64,000 nt of DNA from Armigeres subalbatus (Eukaryota > Arthropoda > Insecta > Diptera > Culicidae), in contig NC_085139.1 in NCBI RefSeq assembly GCF_024139115.2, positions 7,039,533 to 7,103,532 on the forward strand. The letters are read 5' to 3'. Below, piece after piece: positions 51,737 to 62,929 of this stretch. Position numbers and translations under genes: made by a program. Below the pieces are notes generated by a model. That model was not told the DNA's origin. It did not search any database and was given only the letters and a program-made list of their open reading frames with translations. Position 1 is the first letter of the stretch, and the number at the start of each line of letters is the position of its first letter.

Positions 51737-52945
51737 CTAAAAAAGAAAGCAGAATGTATTATTTTGAACGGTGTTTTATAAAGCGAGATGCAATGTGGTC
51801 ATGAATCAAAATGGTTATTAGGATTGACTATTTGGCATACCATAGTATAAAAGTTCATAGCATGCTTGCCGCTTAACGACAAGGTCAACCTAATTTCTTA
51901 TGCGAAATTATTTTAAATTTAATAAACCTTAATAGAAACATTTGTATTTTCTTCGTAATAATCTTCAAAGTATTTAATTCGAATAAAAAATACCAATAAT
52001 TCACTTTCTGCTGCTCAACACTTAGGTTGTGCTAATTGCGGTATATTATTAGTGAAATTCACAAAAGTGAAGTAAGCATTATTTCATAGATTTCTTATGA
52101 TTCATTTAAAATTGAGGATCGTAAATGTAGCCTATCCTTAATCCTAAAGTGACCAGACCTCTCGTGAGAGACTATGGAATCTGTAGAAAATCCCAGAATC
52201 CTAAAAGCATTTAAACCTTAAGAGTCTGGAGAATGTGGGAAAATTAAAAATTAGTTTGATATACGGAATTAAGGATATGTCAAAATATTCTGAAGAGTTT
52301 AGGTCATGACTATTCCAGGATCTGAACATCAGTACACATATCAGAAAATGTGTAAAATATGAAGCATCCATAGATCTGTAAAGATCAAAAAAATCTGTGA
52401 TATCAACGCCTGTTCTGTAAAATCAATCAGGAAAACGCCTGAAGCACTTGAGAATTGACAAAAATAGCTTCACCGTCTTCATTCAATGGTTTTCCAGACT
52501 GAACACTTACGTAAGATGAAGGACAACGGACACTGGGGTTATAGATACTTTTGAGCAGTGTGTAGCGGTTTAAATCTGGTCATATTATGTATCAGAAGCA
52601 CTTCAGTGCAGCTAATAATATGACGTCCCCTAACCCCTAATCCTACGGTATCAAGTGACCCGTGCCAAGGGAATACATGGTCTGAGGGGTGAAATAAATA
52701 GCAGGCCGCTAACGGAGCCTATGGGGTACCTGGGCACCCCCCACAGTATAACGTTCTTTTACCACGTTATTGCGGAGCTTTGGCGTGTCGGACCTATTTT
52801 CTCGCGCGATTCGTGGGACCAAAATGTCGACCAAACCAAAAAAAACAAAACAAATTTGAGTGGAGAGGAAGAAGCGTCTGACGAAAGGGTGGATCCCTTC
52901 GCCAGACGAAGTGGCTCTAATAGGTCGCCCCACCTATCGCAAGGG

Positions 52946-53085
52946 TGATATACGAATGCAAAATGGTAACTTGGATAAGAAACCTCGCAGTTAATAACTG
53001 TGGAAGTGCTTAATGAACACTAAGCTGCGAGGCGGCTCTGTCCCAGTGTGGGAATGTAATGCCAATAAAAAGAAAGAAAAGAAGA
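52946..53085 (+). mobile_element. SINE (Feilai-like), 5'-truncated, 140 bp
   Basis: The body and tail read ATACGAATGCAAAATGGTAA, AACTGTGGAAGTGCTTAATG, GCTGCGAGGCGGCTCTGTCC and an AAGAAAG-type tail. The exact 14-base duplication ACCTATCGCAAGGG flanks it (52932-52945, 53086-53099). It interrupts R1-C ORF1. Confidence 0.88.
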
Positions 53086-53188
53086 ACCTATCGCAAGGGG
53101 CAGGGGATACAGAAGAGCGTGGCAGGTCGGAGGAGCCGCCCATCGAGATCAAGATGGACGGAGCTACTCTGACCAGTCACAAGGAGAG

Positions 53189-53893
53189 TTATCATTATTA
53201 TTTATTCAGACTAAGGCCGAAGTGGCCTGTGGTGTATAAGAGTGTTCTCCCTTCGGCTCGGTCCATGGCTACACGTCGCCAACCACGCAGTCTACGGAGG
53301 GTCCGCAAGTCATCTTCCACCTGATCGATCCACCTTGCCCGCTGCGCACCTCGCCTTCTTGTGCCCGTCGGATCGTTGTCGAGAACCATTTTCACCGGGT
53401 TACTGTCCGACATTCTGGCTACGTGCCCGGCCCATCGCAGTCGTCCGATTTTCGCGGTGTGAACGATGGATGGTTCTCCCAACAGCTGATGCACTTCGTG
53501 GTTCATTCGCCTCCTCCACGTACCGTCCGCCATCTGCACCCCACCATAGATGGTACGTAGCACTTTCCTTTCGAAAACTCAAGTGCGCGTTGGTCCTCCA
53601 CGAGCATCGTCCAGGTCTCGTGTCCGTGGAGGACTACCGGTCTAATTAGCGTTTTGTAGATTGTCAGTTTGGTACGGCGGCGAACTCTATTCGATCGGAG
53701 CGTCTTGCGGAGTCAAAACGTACGATTTCCAGCCACTATGCGTCTCCAAATTTCTCAGCTGGTGTCATTTTCGGCAGTCACCAGTGAGCCCAAGTACACA
53801 AATTCTTCTACCACCTCGATTTCGTCACCACCGATGCAAACTCGCGGTGGGTGGCTCACATTATCTTCTCTTGAACCTCTTCCTATCATGTAT
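53189..53893 (-). mobile_element. RTE element 3' fragment in R1-C ORF1
   Basis: On the minus strand the end of RTE ORF2 reads EIEVVEEFVYLGSLVTAEND (53820-53760), LRTIYGGVQMADGTWRRRMN (53560-53500), GRLRWAGHVARM (53440-53410) and RARWIDQVEDDLRTLRRL (53325-53280), then a short 3' end with ATAATAA. The flanks AAGGAGAG (53181-53188) and AAGGTGAG (53894-53901) are a likely target duplication. Only a few frame changes are present, so it is relatively young. Confidence 0.85.
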
Positions 53894-54094
53894 AAGGTGA
53901 GTGGAGGCCAGAAAATGGAGGTGATTACAGACGTTACGGACGTAATCATTTCCTTTCTGGACAACGGCGGGAAGTACAACAAGGACCTTAAGAAGTCAGT
54001 GCTGACCCTCTGCAACATGGTTGTAGAGGCAAAGCAGGAGTGGAAGTCCTTGCTGCAGGCAAGTAAGGAGGCGGAACGAAAAAACCGCCAACCT

Positions 54095-54376
54095 TCTTCT
54101 TCTTCTTCGATGGCTCTACATACCAACAATCTGGAACTTGGCCTGCTTTTCAACTTAGTATTCTATTAGCATTTCCTCAGTCATTAATTGAAAGCTTTTC
54201 TATGCCCGCCATTGCATGAGTATGTATCTTGTACAATGGATACACTATGCCCAGGGTGTCGAGAAAGTTTCCAGTCCGAAAACATCCTAGACCGGACCGA
54301 GAATCGAACTCGCCATCTCCGGATTGGCAATCCTACGCCTTTGCTCGTAAGGCTACTGGAGACCCCCCGACCGACT
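54095..54376 (-). mobile_element. tRNA-derived SINE, 282 bp, with 10-bp target duplication
   Basis: On the minus strand the head begins GGTCTCCAGTAGCCTTACGA. A box-B-like GAGTTCGATTCTCGG lies about 50 bases in, followed by a body and an AGAAGAAGAAGA tail. CCGCCAACCT flanks it on both sides (54085-54094, 54377-54386). Another member is at 59617-59876. RNA polymerase III would drive it from the internal A/B boxes. Confidence 0.88.
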
Positions 54377-55368
54377 CCGCCAACCTACCGAGGAAAGAGT
54401 TGGCAGTGAGCCAAGCGGAGGAGGCCAGAAAGCCAGACTGCAGAACTCCGCAGACGCATGGCTGTTACTGGAGCAACTCCAAAGCTAAGTAAGGTCAGTA
54501 TGGCAACCGACCTGAAGGAAGCTAGCGCCAAGCCGGTATTGCACGAGAAGAAGTCTACTAAAATCCGTCGGGAGAAGGTTGAGCAGGTTGCCGACCCTAA
54601 GGAACGACGGAAACCAATTCCTCCTTCTACGAGGATTACCGCAGTTCGCCGGGAAGGAAGGCCTGCCCTGGAGGGAAGTTCTGAATCCCAAAAAGGCGAA
54701 GAAGGAGCGAAAAGCGGTAGAGGAGGCGAAAGCGCCATTGGCAAAGAAGGGGAGTCCCCGCAGAGGAAAGGGCACACCTTCCAATGGTCATAGCAGGAAG
54801 AACAGAGGCGAAGCAATGATCGTCAAGGATGATTGTAAGAACTATGCTGACGTCCTGAAGGCTTTGTGGGGCGATAAAAAGCTCACTGGCCTAGGGGATG
54901 ATGTCAACTGCATTCGCAGAACGCAGAAGGGCGAGATGATCCTCGTCCTGAAGCGGGATGCTGCGCGGAAGAGTTCCGGGTATAAAAAAGTTGGCAGAAG
55001 AGGTGCTGAGTGATGCGATTCAGGTTAGAGCCTTATGCCCTGTAGAGGTAATCGAATGCCGAGGCCTGGACGAAATTACCGAAGCCTGAGAGATCAGTGT
55101 GGCATTGAAATCCAGGATACCGCGATTCGGTTGCGGAAAGGTTATGCTGGAACGCAGGTTGCCTCATTCCAGGTACCAGGTAAGCTAAAGGTTGGTTGTT
55201 CGGTATGCTCGGTAGCGCAAATCAACAACTTCAGGCCTGCTTCAAGTGCTTCGATTACGGACATAAGTCATATGACTGCAAAGGTCCTGATCAGAGTTAC
55301 TTAACGTAGTACGTAGACCGAGTGGCAAGTCATGCATCGATGTAGCCTTCTACAGCGCGAGATAGACG

Positions 55369-55965
55369 GTGGAACCAGAATGGAGGGTTCACGAAGGGTA
55401 TACTGCTATTGACCATCAGGAAATACGTTTTATGGTCAGCTATACCCCCAACAGAACCACAAGGCGGGTCAGTAAAGCTGATCTAGGATGGCGTACCTTG
55501 CAGTTCGAACCAGAACCGCTGGAAGAACCACTACGGTGGGAAAATCGGACTCTAGGCCTTAGTGGTGATGAGTTACCCGATGTCCTAACACGAGCATGTG
55601 ACGTGACAATGCCCAGGAGGACTATGGCAACCGCAAACCGGTGCACTGGGTGGACGAGCACGATAGCTGATCTTCGCAGAACCTGTCTTAGAGCTAAAAG
55701 AAGGTTGCGACGTGCTAGAACCGAAGCGGACTGACTAGAAAGGCGCCGGGTGTTCCAAACAGCGAGTAGAGCTTTGAACTACGAAATCAAATGTAGTAAG
55801 AGAGCTTGCTTTGAAAAGCTGTGTAGGATGGCCAATAATACTCCATGGGGGGATGCATACAGGCAAGGACCAGCAGCAAAACTCCTGAGAAATCCCCGGA
55901 GATGTTAGCCAGGATCGTTGAAGATTTGTTCCCGAAGCAAGACTCATCGGACTGGCCCGCCACAC
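55369..55965 (+). pseudogene. R1-C ORF2 remnant (endonuclease end and linker)
   Basis: The frame 55369-55734 has EWRVHEGYTAIDHQEIRF, LSGDELPDVLTRACDVTMPR and ADLRRTCLRAKRRLRRARTE. After a stop it continues in another frame with CSKRACFEKLCRMANNTPWG and KSPEMLARIVEDLFPKQDSS (to about 55965). These correspond to the region between endonuclease and reverse transcriptase in R1-A and R1-B. The endonuclease start and the reverse transcriptase are absent. Confidence 0.78.
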
Positions 55966-56133
55966 TGTACGAGTCAGTGAACGTGGTACCGCTAGTGACT
56001 AACGATGAGCTTTATGACATTTTTGCTTTATGGCATGTTTGCTTTTACCTGGAAATCAATGCAAAGCACCTGAAAAAACTAGAAAAATCAGGAATAAAAT
56101 TATAGAAACTTACCACACCATAGTTTTTTTGTA

Positions 56134-56826
56134 CCGTAATCCGGGGGAACATTAATCAGTTTCACCATTTTCAAGAAATGCATAAAATATTATTTCCTGT
56201 TATCACAATTACTTATTGTGAATTAGGTATCTTAAACTTGACTAAATTTGCTGTTGAATGATATAATCTTCGGATGAATTTGTATTTATTTTTCGCCAAA
56301 ATTTGAACAATAAAATCAACATTATTTTTTGAACTGGCAGCAAGCTGCCAAAAAAGCAATTAAAACAAGTGTAATATAAAAAAACTCGTAGCTATAGTTA
56401 TGTCATAAGCAATCTTATTTTCTTGGTTAATCAATTGTTTTTGTTTCGTAATTTTGATATGTATTGTTGAAAAACCAGATAATTCCACTAGCGGTGATGT
56501 ATCTTTCTAACGGTGATGAAATCGATGCACATCGCTTCGGCGATTCCAACTATAATTGCCTACCTTAAGGCGTTTGCATACGCTTTCTCTATAGATAAAT
56601 GATTAAGTGAGAGTGATTTTACTCCAAATTGAAAAATCAAAAAACTTGACAAAAAGTATTTCTAAAACAAGTTTAAAATTATCAAATACCCACGAACAAC
56701 AGCATTATGCGTTCTACATGTAGCAGTACTCGTTTTAAAAATATGAAAAAAAAACTATGACTTTACTTACGGGGGAAATATTTACAAAACAATTAAAAAA
56801 ATGATCAATGTTCCCCCGGATTACGG
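56134..56826. mobile_element. 693-bp MITE with 25-26-base inverted repeats, TA target
   Basis: The left end CCGTAATCCGGGGGAACATT (56134-56153) is repeated inverted at the right end (56807-56826), with one mismatch when extended to ATCA. TA flanks both sides (56132-56133, 56827-56828). The interior is AT-rich without coding potential. The TA target suggests the Tc1/mariner group. Confidence 0.9.
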
Positions 56827-56828
56827 TA

Positions 56829-57104
56829 CATCACTTTTTCTCAATATTACGCGTTTTCCCGGGCATTATCTGGTCAATTAGTAGTCGGGTCGTCGGGTCG
56901 GGTTCTCCAATAGATAGTACTTGTCATGGGGGGCAATACACATATAACGTAAGCACTCATAGGGGAAGGGGGTCTGTCGTTTTCTTACGCATTATATAAA
57001 TAATTTTAAAAAATCATCGAAAAACCCAAAAAATGCTTACGTAACAAGCGTACGACCCCCATAGCGATACTTCCCACTTAAACTGCTTTTATGACAGGCT
57101 GCAA
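56829..57104. other. Spacer with a short inverted-repeat motif
   Basis: ACGTAAGCACTCATAGGGGA (56947-56966) and GCTTACGTAACAAGCG with CGACCCCCATAG (57035-57064) give a weak inverted arrangement, possibly a small decayed MITE. Nothing else is seen. Confidence 0.3.
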
Positions 57105-59600
57105 AATGGTGGGTTGACATCAAGGAAGGAGCGCCCAACAGAGCTCTGGTCCCCACAAATTCCTATCTCACGCTTCCACGGGTCGTCCGATGACAAAAGA
57201 CCGCCAGCTAAGGGTTGTGTACTTAGCTGGTAGTGCAGCCTGGGCACTGTTGTTCTTCTGACATCAGCTAGATTGAGAAGGTATGCCTCGAGCGTCTGTT
57301 CACCAGGAGGTGCGGCTCAAACAGCGTCTGCCTGGTACCCAGCGAAATGCTGTATCGCGTCAGCTATACCTAAGGTGGCAGCTCCATGAACCTGGACGAG
57401 CGAGCCTTCTGACTCATGAACTGCAGAAGGTTGGCTGCTATTCAAGTCCGATGGTCTTGATCCGAAGAATGTGAATTCCGTGCCCCACGAGCAACACTGT
57501 ATTCAGGTATAACATCTATCACAGCGGCGGTGGAAAAGCAGAGCATGGAGTTGGTTTCCTAGTGATGGGCAAGTAGATAAAGCGAGTGATGCGGTGGAAA
57601 CCCATTAGCAAACGAATCTGTGTGCTGAGGATACGGGGCAAATTCTTCAATAACAGCCTAATCAATGTTTACGCACCGACAAATGATAAATCCGTGTTAC
57701 CATGAAGGACACGTTTTATGAATGTCTTGATAAAGCCTATGGAGAGTGCCCAAAGCATGACGTGAAAATTGTTATCGGAGACGCTAACGCTCAGGTCGGT
57801 AGAGAGGACCTTTTCCGGCTCATAATCGGTAGGGAGAGCCCTCACTCCGCTACCAATGAAAACGGCTAGTAAATTTCGCTGCTGCCAGAGGGATGGCCAT
57901 CAGTAGCACCCATTTTGCACGAAAGAATATACGAAAGCACACCTGGAGACACCTAAATGGTGAAACTTGCAACCAGATAGACCATGTTCTGGTGGAAGGG
58001 CGCCATTTCTCGGATGTTATCGATGTGCGGACATTCGGAGGTCCGAACATTAACCCTGATCACTACCTTGTAGTCAGTAAAATTCGATCACGGTTCTCAA
58101 CTGTATCGAAGGAAAGATCACAGCGAACGATGCGTTAAAATATCCAGCGATTGTCGGCGGAAGGAGTATCGGCTGAGTACCGCCAGAAGCTAGACGAACG
58201 GATAAGTGCAGTCAACATTAGCGACAACATCAACGATCTATGGGAGTCGATCCATGGTGAGCACAACAGCACGAGAAGTGGTAGGCACTGCTCAGAGGCG
58301 ACCCAGGATGGGTTGATTCGATGTGGAGTGTCAGAGAGTGATAGACGAGAAGAACGTTGCCAGAAGCCGGATGTTGGTGTCGGGTACCCGATCGAATAGA
58401 GATCGGTACAAGGAAGCAAGAGCAGCCGAAAAACGAACCCACCGCAGGAAGAAGAAAGAATACGAAGAAAAAGTGATTAGTGAGGCGCAGGAAAAATGAA
58501 GCAGAATGATATGCGGAGGTTTTATGAGTCTGTCAATGGTGTGCGGAGAAAGACAGCGCCATTTTCCGTCATGTGCAACGAGCAACGAGAGAATTTGCTG
58601 ACAGATAAAACCGAAGAGGCTGTCAGGTGGAAGCAACACTTCGAGACTTTGTTGGATAGTTGAAGCGACGGTGCATCGGTGTACAGAATACATATTAGCG
58701 ACGATGGACAAGCTGTGGAGTCGCCTACACTAGATGAGGTTAAAAAAGCTATGAAAGAGCTGAAAAATATGGGATTTGCGGACGATATCGATATTATCGG
58801 GATTAATCGCCGTGCCGTACAAGAGGCTTTTGCGCCTTTTAATTGGATTGGACTCGATCAATACCAGCAAAACGAAGTACATGATCTCTGGCAATCAATG
58901 TAGGTTCATTAGTGGTGGTGGTAGCGAAATGGTGCTGGATGGTGAAAAAATTTGAAGAGTGGTTGAAGAATTATCTGTCTGGAACATGACTGACGGTGCG
59001 ATAATGATGTTACCTGCGAGGTGAAAAGGCGTATTGCAGCTGCAAATAGGGGCTTATTACGGACTTCGTAACCAGCTTAAGTCCCGTAGTGTGCAAAACG
59101 AAGACAAAATTCGCGTTGTATACCTTACTCTGAGTTCTTCCGGTGGTTTTATACGGGCCATGAAACATGGACGTTAACGGAAGTGCTGATCGAGGAAGGC
59201 TTCCGGAGTGTTTGAGCGTAAGGTGCTACGGACAATACTCGGCGGTAATCAGGAGAACAGAATCTGGCGGCGTCGCATGAATCACGAGTTTACCAGGTGT
59301 ATGAAGGACTGGATATTGTTAAGCTTATACAACACGGCAGACTACGGTGGGCTGGACACATTGTTCGTATGCCGGAAGAACGTCAAGCGAAGATAATATT
59401 TAGAAGAGGTGAACCTGGAAGAGAGACCGCAGGCTTCGTGGAAGACCGCGTACACGATGTTTTTTTGCAGTTGAAGAGGACCTGAGGGCGCTCAATTCAG
59501 GGCGACTGGAAGCGATTGGCCCAGGATCGAGTCCAGTGGAGAAGGATACTCCATTCGGCGTAGGTTCATCGAAGAGCTGTAGCCCATCAAGTATCAAGTA
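57105..59600 (+). mobile_element. RTE-clade element RTE-B with internal deletion
   Basis: Plus strand. Endonuclease: NIYHSGGGKAEHGVGFLVMG (57510), NVYAPTND, VIGDANAQVGRED (57770), IDHVLVEGRHFSDVIDVRTF (57980-58035), INPDHYLVVSK. The domain before reverse transcriptase follows (58450-58750). KKAMKELKN then joins directly to MGFADDIDIIGINRRAVQEA (58745-58830). The tail has VFERKVLRTILGG, NRIWRRRMNHEFTR and GRLRWAGHIVRMPEERQAK (59205-59390). Several stops and frameshifts occur. It is antisense to Gmap in its last intron. Confidence 0.85.
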
Positions 59601-59616
59601 AATATGACAGATATAC

Positions 59617-59876
59617 TTCTTCTTCTTCTTCAATGGCTTTACATTCCAACTGGAACTTGTCCTGCTTTTCAACAAGTATTCTATTAGCATTTCGTCAGTT
59701 ATTAATTGAAAGCTTTTCTATGCCCACCATTGCATCTTGTGTGGCAAGTACAATGGATACACTATGCCCAGGGTGTCGATAAAGTTTCCAACCAGAAAAC
59801 ATCCTAGACCAGACCGATAATCGAATTCGCCATCTCCGAATTGGCAATTCTACGCCTTAGCGCCAAGACTACTGGA
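59617..59876 (-). mobile_element. tRNA-derived SINE, 260 bp, with 11-bp target duplication
   Basis: Same family as 54095-54376: head TCTCCAGTAGTCTTGGCGCT, box-B-like CGAATTCGATTATCGG, tail AGAAGAAGAAGAA. GACAGATATAC flanks it on both sides (59606-59616, 59877-59887). It landed at the 3' end of RTE-B. Confidence 0.9.
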
Positions 59877-60003
59877 GACAGATATACATATGTTGCTTAA
59901 AATCATGTTTGATGGTCTAACATCATCTAATATATTATACAAACTATGTTATACAAAATAACCTCATGACCATGAAACGGGTATTATGTTGAACATCACT
60001 TAC

Positions 60004-60288
60004 CTCCTGAAGAAGCGGGAGAACCACCACTGCCCAGAATGTTGTTGAACCAACCTCCGCCGGTTCGGTTCAGTCCGACCTTGATACATTCACTCTGATC
60101 CAATGTGGTTAGTATTTATTGAGATAACGCTTCATATCTGATGCTTATCGATTTCCTGATCCAAGGGGCCACGACGTAACCAATTACCAAATTCTTAACC
60201 AGGGACTTTTCAACCTTGTCCGCCTGGCTCGCTTCGTTGGCGCGGAGACGACCCTCAAGAGTTTCGTACTTTTCGTTGCTTTTCGCCA
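60004..60288 (-). pseudogene. Gmap: Gmap penultimate exon (GRAB domain), disrupted in this sequence
   Basis: A minus-strand exon bounded by acceptor TTACCCCCAG (plus 60289-60298) and donor GTAAGTG (plus 60003-59997). It begins AKSNEKYETLEGRLRANEAS, then VEKSLVKNLVIGYVVAP, a good match to the GRAB (GRIP-related Arf-binding) domain by which GMAP-210 binds Arf1-GTP on the Golgi. The end LDQSECIKVGLNRTGGGWFN with NILGSGGSPASSGG runs in frame into the last exon. Between them, about 60165-60115 is out of register and holds an in-frame TAA (60116-60118). Small indels in the sequence are the likeliest cause, because flanking codons and splice sites are intact. The upstream coiled-coil exons are outside the window or beyond a long intron. 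Confidence 0.75.
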
Positions 60289-61886
60289 CTGGGGGTAAGA
60301 TATGGAAAGTGTAACAGAATTAGTGTATTGTAAAACAAAATATTTAAATGATAATATAATCTAGTTGGTTACATGATAACTTATAATCTAATCTTACGGA
60401 TTTCCATAATTAGGAAAGAAAAATTCATGCTCATTCTCGGTGGATTTCGTTCCAGGATGGGGGCGCACATGTCCAATCAAATCTTCCAAAAACACTCACT
60501 TTTTCGATCGTTGCATGCACTGACCACGAAGAGAGCATAACATAAGTACTGGTAAGTTAAGCTAATGAACCCGATTCGTATGTGATTCGAATATCGACAC
60601 CAGTACCTGATGTAATACTCAATCCGTGCAAGGTCAGAATCACCTCCGGTTCGGCACTAATCCTTTTCTGAATGAATACAAAATGCACTCACTTTTCATG
60701 CTGTTCATGTTTGAATTTCGTAACTCTTTTGCAAAATGGCAGTCGATTGTGAATTGGTAACATTCTATGCATACACATAAGCAGTCATATGAACAATAAA
60801 TGGCAAACAATAGATACAACTCACATCGAGAACAACATTGCATTCTATCATACATCACACAAATGAAAATCATAAGAACACAACACATCGAATAAAACTA
60901 AAGAAAAAAAAAAATAGGCACAACGATGACTGCGGCATGTCCCGGGGAAACCCCAATCTGTAACGTGGGTATAGCGAACACACTTTTTCGAGACACTCGC
61001 TCCCCCCAAACCTGGCTGAGGCAGAGGAGGCGGGGCCGGGATTCACCAGAGAAAATAAACCCACTGTTACAATTTGAGATTACCTCCGGGAATGTCATGC
61101 GATCTCTGTTCGATAGTTCTTAACAACACAAGTTTTCAAGCGGCTGTACCGCATTCAAGGTACCTAATTAATTTTAAAAAAGCCTTTTGCAGGTGGAGTG
61201 ACGAGAGACGTGTCGATTTCGAAAAGTTTCAAGCGAATCGACTATGTGAAACCGATGGAAACGATTGGTAGTTCTCACACTATTTGATTCGCCTCGCATC
61301 ACTCCACTCGTAGTATAAGTCCAAATAGTTCAGGGAATTACAACACAGGAATTTCAAAACACTTTCATTAGAGAAAAAAAATAAGCACTTGATTGTCGGT
61401 GAAAAAAAAGTCAAGAACAGTAGACGACGAGGCGTGGCGTTGAGCGAGACAGAGTTTTGTCCCAAAAAGATTTTCCGTCGGTTGTTTTCACATCGATTCA
61501 AATCTCAGTCAGCATAATTGATAACCACAACTATGGTTAAGTGTCCTACGAAATATCGTTATTCTTTGGCAGCATTACGACCGGAGTACATGACAAGGAG
61601 TAGCAATATGAAATCGATCCTACACGTGTTTAATTTAACACATTTTATCAAACTTATACAACAGTCATCAGAATAAGTCCAATGGAATCTAACAATATAG
61701 ATATACCCTGGATATACCTACCTACCGTGGGACATATCTTTCGTTCCTACACACGTTTGAAGAATCATAACTTTGGACGCAAACAACCAAACAATGTAAT
61801 ATTTTGAGTCAAAGTCCAGTTTTCATTCTACTTTTGACCTTACAGTAATTGATGTCTGTAGGCATTTGTAGAATTTTAAATTGGTA
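60289..61886. other. Non-coding, probably Gmap intron
   Basis: No exon, transposon or RNA gene is recognised in these 1.6 kb. A GC-richer patch at 60935-61080 stands out from the AT-rich background but has no credible frame. Confidence 0.45.
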
Positions 61887-62090
61887 GGGGCCCTCGTTAG
61901 CCGTGCGGTAAGACGCGCGGCTACAAATCAAGACCATGATGAGGGTGGCTTGGGTTCTTTGATTCCCGAAAGTGCCGGTCTGAGGTAATTTCGGGCTGAA
62001 AATTGTCTCAACTTCCCTGGGCATAAAAAAAAGTATCATCGTGTTAGCCTCTATGATATACGAATGCAAAAATGGTAATATGGCTTTAAC
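61887..62090 (+). mobile_element. tRNA-derived SINE (Feilai-like), head and body
   Basis: The plus-strand head reads GGCCCTCGTTAGCCGTGCGG with TAAGACGCGCGGCTAC, an A-box-like tRNA start, and a B-box-like GGGTTCTTTGATTCCC. The body follows with CTTCCCTGGGCATAAAAAAA and ATACGAATGCAAAAATGGTA. The tail is missing. It matches the SINE pieces at 22440-22583 and 52946-53085. Confidence 0.85.
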
Positions 62091-62929
62091 CGGTGATTAT
62101 ACAACAAAGCCACAAATCGGCCATCTGGGAACCACGTGCCTTTTTTCTAGTGATTTTCAAGACGAATTGAGAGAACCACAACGCTCATGGGGATGAAACA
62201 TTCGTTTGATCGTTTGCTTACTTATGCTAAACAATCGACTTTAATTTCAGCATTGTACAAAAATTATTACGCTAGATTTGAACTTCTACAATAGGAGTAG
62301 AAAAAATGTGGTGAATTTGAAATTCACCACATGGCTTGATTGTATAATCACCTTAAAAAGACCTGGTTAGTCTGGATTGGTTTGAGGTTTGAGTAAGTTA
62401 CCTTCAGCATTTGTTTATAGATTCACCTCAGCGTGTCAATCGATGAGCAGCAAGCCATGACTCGGCCTCTTGTCATAAGATTTCCGTGGCATAGACGGAA
62501 AGCTACAGTCATCCTATTTCGCTTCGGCTATTTGAGGTAACACATTTTGATGATACTGACAGGTTATTTTTTTGGATCATCACGCTGATTCCATGAGGTG
62601 AGTTGATTTCAAGTGGGTAAATAATGTGCGTGTTGGAGTGTAAGTAGTACTGACCCTCTCAAGGAAGATGTGATTTGGCCGACCCTCTCGGATGTATCGA
62701 TTGGCGCAGTTTTTGTTATGTTGTTGTGATGACGTGAAATATAAGACAATGTTTATTTTTTCGTTTGTTCTCTACGTATTAATAAATAGTTGTAAACGTG
62801 ATAACAGTGACTTTCTTCTTGGTACGCAAATCCCTGTTATGGTGTTATTCTAGTAGATGTATTTTGCAACAGTGCGAAGAATGAAATAGTTGATGATTTT
62901 AAAAATCACAAGGCAAGGTGGTTTAGATT
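62091..62929. other. Non-coding spacer
   Basis: AT-rich sequence without recognised features. GTGGTGAATTTGAA and TTCAAATTCACCAC-like words around 62309-62330 form a short palindrome of about 9-bp arms. Confidence 0.4.

Larger units (their letters stand above)
52824..55300 (+). pseudogene. R1-C ORF1 (gag-like), split in four pieces
   Basis: Pieces in order: MSTKPKKTKQ with LSGEEEASDERVDPFARRSG (52824-52945); GAGDTEERGRSEEPPIEIKM (53100-53188); MEVITDVTDVIISFLDNGGK and KKSVLTLCNMVVEAKQEWKS (53910-54084); a basic region, NYADVLKALWGD (54580-55013); and the knuckle CFKCFDYGHKSYDC (55230-55275). All belong to an R1-clade ORF1. Insertions and some frameshifts separate them. Confidence 0.75.
52625..55965 (+). 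mobile_element. R1-clade retrotransposon R1-C, nested and truncated
   Basis: Plus strand. The 5' UTR lies about 52625-52823, and ORF1 starts at ATG 52824 (MSTKPKKTKQ). It is interrupted by a SINE (52946-53085), an RTE piece (53189-53893) and a second SINE (54095-54376), each with target duplications. ORF1 resumes between them and ends with a zinc knuckle near 55230-55290. The start of endonuclease is missing; ORF2 remains run to about 55965 and reverse transcriptase is absent. It lies in the Gmap intron, antisense to the gene. Confidence 0.8.
51737..60003 (-). other. Gmap: Gmap last intron, 8.3 kb, filled with transposons
   Basis: Donor GTAAGTG (plus 60003-59997) and acceptor TTTTTTAG (plus 51737-51738) are both good, and the codon is shared 1+2. 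Inside lie R1-C with nested SINEs and RTE, a TIR MITE, RTE-B and another SINE. The larger elements run antisense to Gmap. Stretches 51760-52620 and 55965-56130 show no recognisable feature. Confidence 0.75.

Noticed and set aside
61887..61960. A functional tRNA gene
   Set aside because: The tRNA-like head has an altered box B with extra bases, no acceptor stem can be closed, and it continues into a SINE body.
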